Shown here in pieces: positions 60,218 through 64,000 of a stretch of DNA of 64,000 bases; the stretch's first letter is position 1; each line of letters begins with the position of its first letter. The notes below the pieces were generated by a model. The model had not been told where the DNA came from. It saw only the letters and a list, made by a program, of their open reading frames with translations, and made no database searches. Source of the DNA: Paenibacillus polymyxa M1 (lineage in GTDB: Bacteria; Bacillota; Bacilli; Paenibacillales; Paenibacillaceae); assembly GCF_000237325.1 (NCBI RefSeq), contig NC_017542.1:3010501-3074500 (forward strand), in the 5' to 3' direction. Position numbers and translations under genes: made by a program.

Positions 60218-61831
60218 TTACACCTCCATTACAAGCAGCTCAGGGTTAGCGAGCAGCTGTTTAATATAGTTCATGAAGTTTTGAGCAGTTGCACCGTCAA
60301 TAATACGGTGGTCAAAGCTCAGGGAAAGAGCCATTACTGGAGCGGCAACAATTTCACCGTTTTTCACGACTGCTTTTTCACTGATGCGGCCAGTACCCAA
60401 AATTGCAACCTCAGGGAAGTTGATGATTGGAGTAAAGAACATACCGCCTGCGGAACCAATGTTCGTGATGGAAATCGTGCTTCCTCTCATTTCATTGGCA
60501 GCCAATTTACCATCACGACCGCGTACAGCCAGGTCACGAATGGAATCAGCAATCATCCAGATACTCTTACGATCAGCATCTTTGATAACAGGAACGATCA
60601 AGCCGTTGTCTGTATCTGTAGCGATACCAATGTTGTAGTATTTTTTGTAGACAATTTCGTTAGCTTCTTCGTCGATCGAGGCATTCAGAGCCGGGAATTG
60701 ACGGGAAGCGGCAACCAAAGCTTTTACGATGAATGGCAGGTAAGTTACTTTTGTGCCTTTCTTCTCTGCAATTGGTTTGATACGAGTACGGAAAGCAACC
60801 AGCTCAGTTACATCCACTTCGTCCATAATTGTAACGTGTGGAGCCGTGTAAGCCGACTTAACCATAGCATTGGAAATTGCTTTACGGATACCTTTAAATG
60901 GTACGCGTTCTTCCTCAGCACGCGGATCTGCAGCTGGTGCGGATGGTGCTGCTGCTTTCGCTTCTTTTTTAGCTGGCTCTTGCGCTTTTGCAGCTTCTTT
61001 CGCTGCTGGTGCAGCCGCTTGGCCTCCACCATTTTTGAAAGCTTCTACATCTTCTTTAGTGATTTTACCGTTTTTGCCGGAGCCACTCACTTGAGCGATG
61101 TTAACACCTTGCTCACGTGCAAATTTGCGAACGCTAGGTGTAGCCAGTACGTCTTTGTTCGAAGCAGCAGGTGTTGCACCTGGTTGCGTGTTCGCTCCAC
61201 CTTTGGCAGCATCCTCTTCTTGTTTAACAGCAGCTGGTGCTTCTTCTTGCTCAGGAAGTTCACCTTCAGCAGCGATGACAGCCACAACTTGACCTACGTT
61301 AAAGATGTCTCCGTCTTTGGCAAATACTTCTTGAACCGTACCATTAACCGGACATGGAACTTCAACTACAGCCTTGTCGTTTTGTACTTCCATGATGATA
61401 TCATCATCAGTTACTTTGTCGCCGGGCTTGATGTGCATCTTGATGATTTCGCCTTCGTGAAGACCTTCACCCAGCTCTGGGAATTTATATTCAAATCTAG
61501 CTGCACCTGCAGCTCCGCCTTGTGCAGCAGCACTTGGCTCAGGGCTAGCAGCTGGCGCTTCTGGTGCATCTTCTTGTTCAGGAAGTTCACCTTCTGCGTC
61601 GATGACAGCCACAACTTGACCTACGTTGAAGACGTCTCCGTCTTTGGCAAATACTTCTTGAACCGTACCATTAACCGGACATGGAACTTCAACTACAGCC
61701 TTGTCGTTTTGTACTTCCATGATGATATCATCATCAGTTACTTTGTCGCCGGGCTTGATGTGCATCTTGATGATTTCGCCTTCGTGAAGACCTTCACCCA
61801 GCTCCGGGAATTTATATTCAAATTTTGCCAC
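60218..61831 (-). CDS. pdhC: Dihydrolipoamide acetyltransferase (E2), PdhC, two lipoyl domains
   Basis: 537-residue E2 core of pyruvate dehydrogenase. Two lipoyl domains (about residues 3-80 and 113-190), each with the lipoylated Lys in [12 protein letters not shown]; linkers rich in Ala/Pro/Glu; a peripheral subunit-binding domain (about 228-262; [20 protein letters not shown]); an Ala/Lys-rich linker; and the acyltransferase domain (about 305-537) with the catalytic His in [15 protein letters not shown]. The two lipoyl coding units are almost identical at DNA level. It builds the multimeric core that transfers acetyl to CoA. Confidence 0.97.
   Translation of the reverse strand: MAKFEYKFPELGEGLHEGEIIKMHIKPGDKVTDDDIIMEVQNDKAVVEVPCPVNGTVQEVFAKDGDVFNVGQVVAVIDAEGELPEQEDAPEAPAASPEPSAAAQGGAAGAARFEYKFPELGEGLHEGEIIKMHIKPGDKVTDDDIIMEVQNDKAVVEVPCPVNGTVQEVFAKDGDIFNVGQVVAVIAAEGELPEQEEAPAAVKQEEDAAKGGANTQPGATPAASNKDVLATPSVRKFAREQGVNIAQVSGSGKNGKITKEDVEAFKNGGGQAAAPAAKEAAKAQEPAKKEAKAAAPSAPAADPRAEEERVPFKGIRKAISNAMVKSAYTAPHVTIMDEVDVTELVAFRTRIKPIAEKKGTKVTYLPFIVKALVAASRQFPALNASIDEEANEIVYKKYYNIGIATDTDNGLIVPVIKDADRKSIWMIADSIRDLAVRGRDGKLAANEMRGSTISITNIGSAGGMFFTPIINFPEVAILGTGRISEKAVVKNGEIVAAPVMALSLSFDHRIIDGATAQNFMNYIKQLLANPELLVMEV
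61241..61495 (-). repeat. Lipoyl-domain direct repeat, unit 2 (pdhC)
   Basis: Second copy of the lipoyl unit; see 61568-61822. The two copies share identical codons through the lipoylation site. Confidence 0.85.
61568..61822 (-). repeat. Lipoyl-domain direct repeat, unit 1 (pdhC)
   Basis: First of two direct repeats of about 255 bp within pdhC; the second is at about 61241-61495, 327 bp away. By eye only a few bases differ in the central 220 bp, and protein changes are confined to the end of the unit (Val to Ile, Asp to Ala). Confidence 0.85.
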
Positions 61832-61865
61832 GTTTAAAACCTCCCAAATTTACGGTGTGCTTTAA

Positions 61866-62846
61866 TTAAAATTCCAATACTTTATTAACCGCATCAATGA
61901 TACGTGTTGGCGTTGGCAACCAAGTATCTTCAATTTGAGCAAATGGATAAACGGTATCCGGACCTGCTACGCGCAGAACTGGTGCTTCCAGATGCAGGAT
62001 TGCTTTTTCGTTAATTTGTGCAATAACTTCAGCAGCAACACCGGCACTCTTTTGCGCTTCTTGAACAACGATAGCACGATTGGTTTTTTGAACAGAGGCA
62101 ACAATGGTATCAATGTCAATCGGGCTGATTGTACGCAAATCAATGATTTCCACTTTAATACCCTTTGTTTTTTCCAGCTCTTCAGCAGCCTTAACCGAAG
62201 TGTGTACCATCATACCGTAAGTAATGATCGTCACATCGGAACCTTCACGAACTACATTTGCCTTGCCCAGTTCAACTGTGTAATCATTCTCAGGAACTTC
62301 AGCACGGAATGCATGGTACAGGTTTAAATGCTCCATGAAAAATACTGGATCGTTATCGCGAATAGACGCGATCATAAGACCTTTTGCATCGTAAGGGTTG
62401 GAAGGAACAACAACCTTAATACCTGGTGTTTGAGTCAAAAGACCTTCCAAGGAATCTGTATGCAGCTCGGCTGCCTTAACACCGCCACCAAAAGGTGTAC
62501 GGAATACGATTGGAGAATTGTAACGTCCGCCGGAACGGTAACGCATACGGGATGCTTGAATTGCCATTTGATCGAGTGCTTCAAAGATAAAGCCTACGAA
62601 CTGGATTTCAGCTACAGGGCGGAAACCTTGGATACCCAGACCGACAGCAAGACCCCCGATTGCGGATTCCGCCAGCGGAGTATCGAATACACGTTCTTCG
62701 CCAAATTCTTTTTGCAGACCTTCTGTAGCGCGGAATACGCCACCTACATGACCTACGTCTTCACCGAAAAGCAGGACGTTAGGGTCGCGTTTCAACTCTA
62801 CGCGCAGTGCGTCACGAATCGCTTCTTTCATGTTCATTTGTGCCAT
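61866..62846 (-). CDS. pdhB: Pyruvate dehydrogenase E1 beta, PdhB
   Basis: 326-residue beta subunit of the E1 decarboxylase. The start is ATG 62846 with AAGGAGG 11 bases upstream, giving [20 protein letters not shown]; a longer frame to 62870 is less likely. Marks: [40 protein letters not shown] (quoted as [17 protein letters not shown]), [20 protein letters not shown] and the C-terminal [20 protein letters not shown]. With PdhA it binds thiamine diphosphate and decarboxylates pyruvate. About 100 bp separate it from pdhA, with a hairpin between. Confidence 0.96.
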   Translation of the reverse strand: MAQMNMKEAIRDALRVELKRDPNVLLFGEDVGHVGGVFRATEGLQKEFGEERVFDTPLAESAIGGLAVGLGIQGFRPVAEIQFVGFIFEALDQMAIQASRMRYRSGGRYNSPIVFRTPFGGGVKAAELHTDSLEGLLTQTPGIKVVVPSNPYDAKGLMIASIRDNDPVFFMEHLNLYHAFRAEVPENDYTVELGKANVVREGSDVTIITYGMMVHTSVKAAEELEKTKGIKVEIIDLRTISPIDIDTIVASVQKTNRAIVVQEAQKSAGVAAEVIAQINEKAILHLEAPVLRVAGPDTVYPFAQIEDTWLPTPTRIIDAVNKVLEF

Positions 62847-62906
62847 TTGCTTCATTTCCTCCTTAAACATTGACAGATCAGTTTCAGTTCAGGTCAATCG
62901 AAAAGC

Positions 62907-62933
62907 AGACCGGATCGGGTAGCCGCCCGGTCT
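62907..62933 (-). other. Intercistronic hairpin between pdhA and pdhB
   Basis: AGACCGG (62907-62913) pairs with CCGGTCT (62927-62933). No T-run follows on the minus strand, so it is more likely an mRNA processing or stability element than a terminator. Confidence 0.6.
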
Positions 62934-62946
62934 CTTTCAAGTTCAA

Positions 62947-64000
62947 TTATTTAAAATCAGCTTTTTGTTCTTCCAAGTGCTTAGGCGTAGTTTCGAACAT
63001 GCTATCGATCAGGCCAGGAATTGTCATTTTTTCTGTTTTCTCAGCCTTTTTGATCTCTTCGTTCACTTTTGCCTTAGCTTCTTCTTTTACGCGAGCTGTA
63101 TCTTCTTCAGTCCAAAGACCTTTTTTCTCAAGGTATTTCGCAAAGCGGGCAATTGGATCTTTTGCATTCCATTCGCCTTCTTCTTCTTTAGAACGATATT
63201 TCGTCGCATCATCAGAAAGGGAATGCGGACGGAAACGGTAAGTAACGGCTTCAATCAATGTTGCACCTTCGCCATTACGTCCACGCTCTGCAGCTTCTTG
63301 AACAGCTTTAATAACTGCAAGCACGTCCATACCGTCAATTTTCACGCCTTTAATACCAGCAGCTACTGCTTTATGAGCGATCGAAAGGGCAGCGGTTTGT
63401 TTCGAGAATGGAGTTGTGATCGCGTAACCATTGTTTTGCACAAAGAAAATAACTGGCAATTTGTACACACCAGCATAGTTCAGACCTTCGTAGAAGTCAC
63501 CTTCGGAAGAACCACCGTCACCTGTATATGTAATGACGACTTGTTTTTGTTTTTTTAGTTTGTAGCCCATTGCAATTCCCATAGCGTGCAGAATTTGCGC
63601 GCCAATGATGATTTGCGGCATCAATACGTTAACGCCGTCCGGAATTTGACCACCGTGTTGATGACCACGGGAATACAAGAAAGCTTGATATAATGGCAGG
63701 CCATGCCAAACGAGTTGCGGAATATCTCGGTAGCCTGGTGCAATAAAGTCTTCTTTTTGGAGCGCAAATTCACTACCAACCATTGTTGCTTCTTGTCCGG
63801 ATACCGGAGCGTAGAAGCCGAGACGTCCTTGACGGCCCAAGTTAACAGCACGGTCATCCCAAGTACGTGTAAATACCATACGATACATAATTTCTTTCAA
63901 TTGATCATCTGTAAGTTTAGGCAATTTATCTTTATTGATAATTTCACCATCCGGAGAAAGCACGGACAGAGCCTCAACTTCCTCTGTGTAAACTTCATAA
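62947..64000 (-). CDS. pdhA: Pyruvate dehydrogenase E1 alpha, PdhA (5' end outside window)
   Basis: Alpha subunit of E1, cut by the right edge. The frame stays open to 63999 and reads YEVYTEEVEALSVLSPDGEI, so the GTG at 63963 is internal and the true start lies beyond the window. Marks: RMVFTRTWDDRAVNLGRQGR, GQEATMVGSEFAL, the thiamine-diphosphate motif TGDGGSSEGDFYEGLNYAGV, VQNNGYAITTPFSKQ and VTYRFRPHSLSDDATKYR (phosphorylation-loop region). First gene of the pdhABCD operon. Confidence 0.96.
   Translation of the reverse strand, partial: YEVYTEEVEALSVLSPDGEIINKDKLPKLTDDQLKEIMYRMVFTRTWDDRAVNLGRQGRLGFYAPVSGQEATMVGSEFALQKEDFIAPGYRDIPQLVWHGLPLYQAFLYSRGHQHGGQIPDGVNVLMPQIIIGAQILHAMGIAMGYKLKKQKQVVITYTGDGGSSEGDFYEGLNYAGVYKLPVIFFVQNNGYAITTPFSKQTAALSIAHKAVAAGIKGVKIDGMDVLAVIKAVQEAAERGRNGEGATLIEAVTYRFRPHSLSDDATKYRSKEEEGEWNAKDPIARFAKYLEKKGLWTEEDTARVKEEAKAKVNEEIKKAEKTEKMTIPGLIDSMFETTPKHLEEQKADFK

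Noticed and set aside
60281..61837. Long open frame (518 codons) on the plus strand
   Set aside because: It is exactly antisense to pdhC, has low-complexity Cys/Ser/Phe-rich translation and no start site. The codon bias of pdhC opens the opposite frame.
1..64000. CRISPR array, tRNA or rRNA genes
   Set aside because: No regularly spaced direct repeats and no cloverleaf or ribosomal RNA signature were found by eye. A tRNA scan would settle this.

Overview
The window looks like chromosomal DNA of a Paenibacillus close to P. polymyxa. This rests on Gram-positive ribosome binding sites, Fur and cre boxes of Bacillus type, a secreted GH74-X2-CBM3 xyloglucanase, a Firmicute pdhABCD operon and an agr-type locus. 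The species is inference. No rRNA, tRNA, CRISPR array, complete insertion sequence or replication origin was seen.

Layout. 0.2-6.8 kb: two Fur-boxed leftward units for ferric-siderophore uptake, one with two FecCD permeases and one with a binding protein, an exporter-type ABC protein and a second binding protein that is frameshifted. 6.9-12.8 kb: a complete ribose operon rbsRKDACB with its operator. 12.9-25.6 kb: mixed genes, namely a FrnE-like DsbA protein, an SDR with a changed active site, a stalk-domain protein, an auxin-efflux-type carrier, the xyloglucanase, an M20 amidohydrolase, a GNAT protein, a XerS-like recombinase, and mobB-moeA. 25.8-29.2 kb: an AT-richer island with three small XRE regulators and a four-gene agr-like operon. 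29.3-32.9 kb: a PspA / DUF350 / DUF4178 / DUF4247 membrane-stress cluster and an old yellow enzyme. 33.2-39.9 kb: a polysaccharide deacetylase, a LysM-3D cell-wall protein behind a probable c-di-AMP riboswitch, an amino-acid ABC importer with a divergent M20 hydrolase, and an unusual membrane-anchored protein with a His/Ser/Gly/Cys-rich tail. 40.0-44.9 kb: glycogen synthesis, glgB-glgA divergent from glgC. 44.9-49.1 kb: a four-gene unit of ABC ATPase, FG-GAP lipoprotein, response regulator and histidine kinase. 49.2-55.0 kb: an MFS transporter preceded by a probable small RNA, an ArsR-like regulator with a HAD hydrolase, and topoisomerase III. 55.5-64.0 kb: gltD, dfrA-thyA and pdhABCD; pdhA runs off the right end.

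The most unusual region is 26.6-28.7 kb. It encodes, in one tight operon, a seven-helix membrane protein resembling only the sensor half of AgrC, an AgrB peptidase, a 43-residue AgrD-like peptide with no cysteine, and a protein made of two LytTR-type DNA-binding units. There is no kinase domain and no receiver domain, so it looks like a quorum-sensing circuit that cannot use phosphorelay. It resembles a streptococcal LytTR regulatory system fused to an Agr signal-production module.

Other points of note are an exporter-fold ABC protein placed between siderophore-binding proteins, a nearly exact lipoyl-domain duplication in pdhC, a 29-bp repeat that flanks the xyloglucanase gene, and a predicted ~115-nt RNA with its own promoter and terminator.
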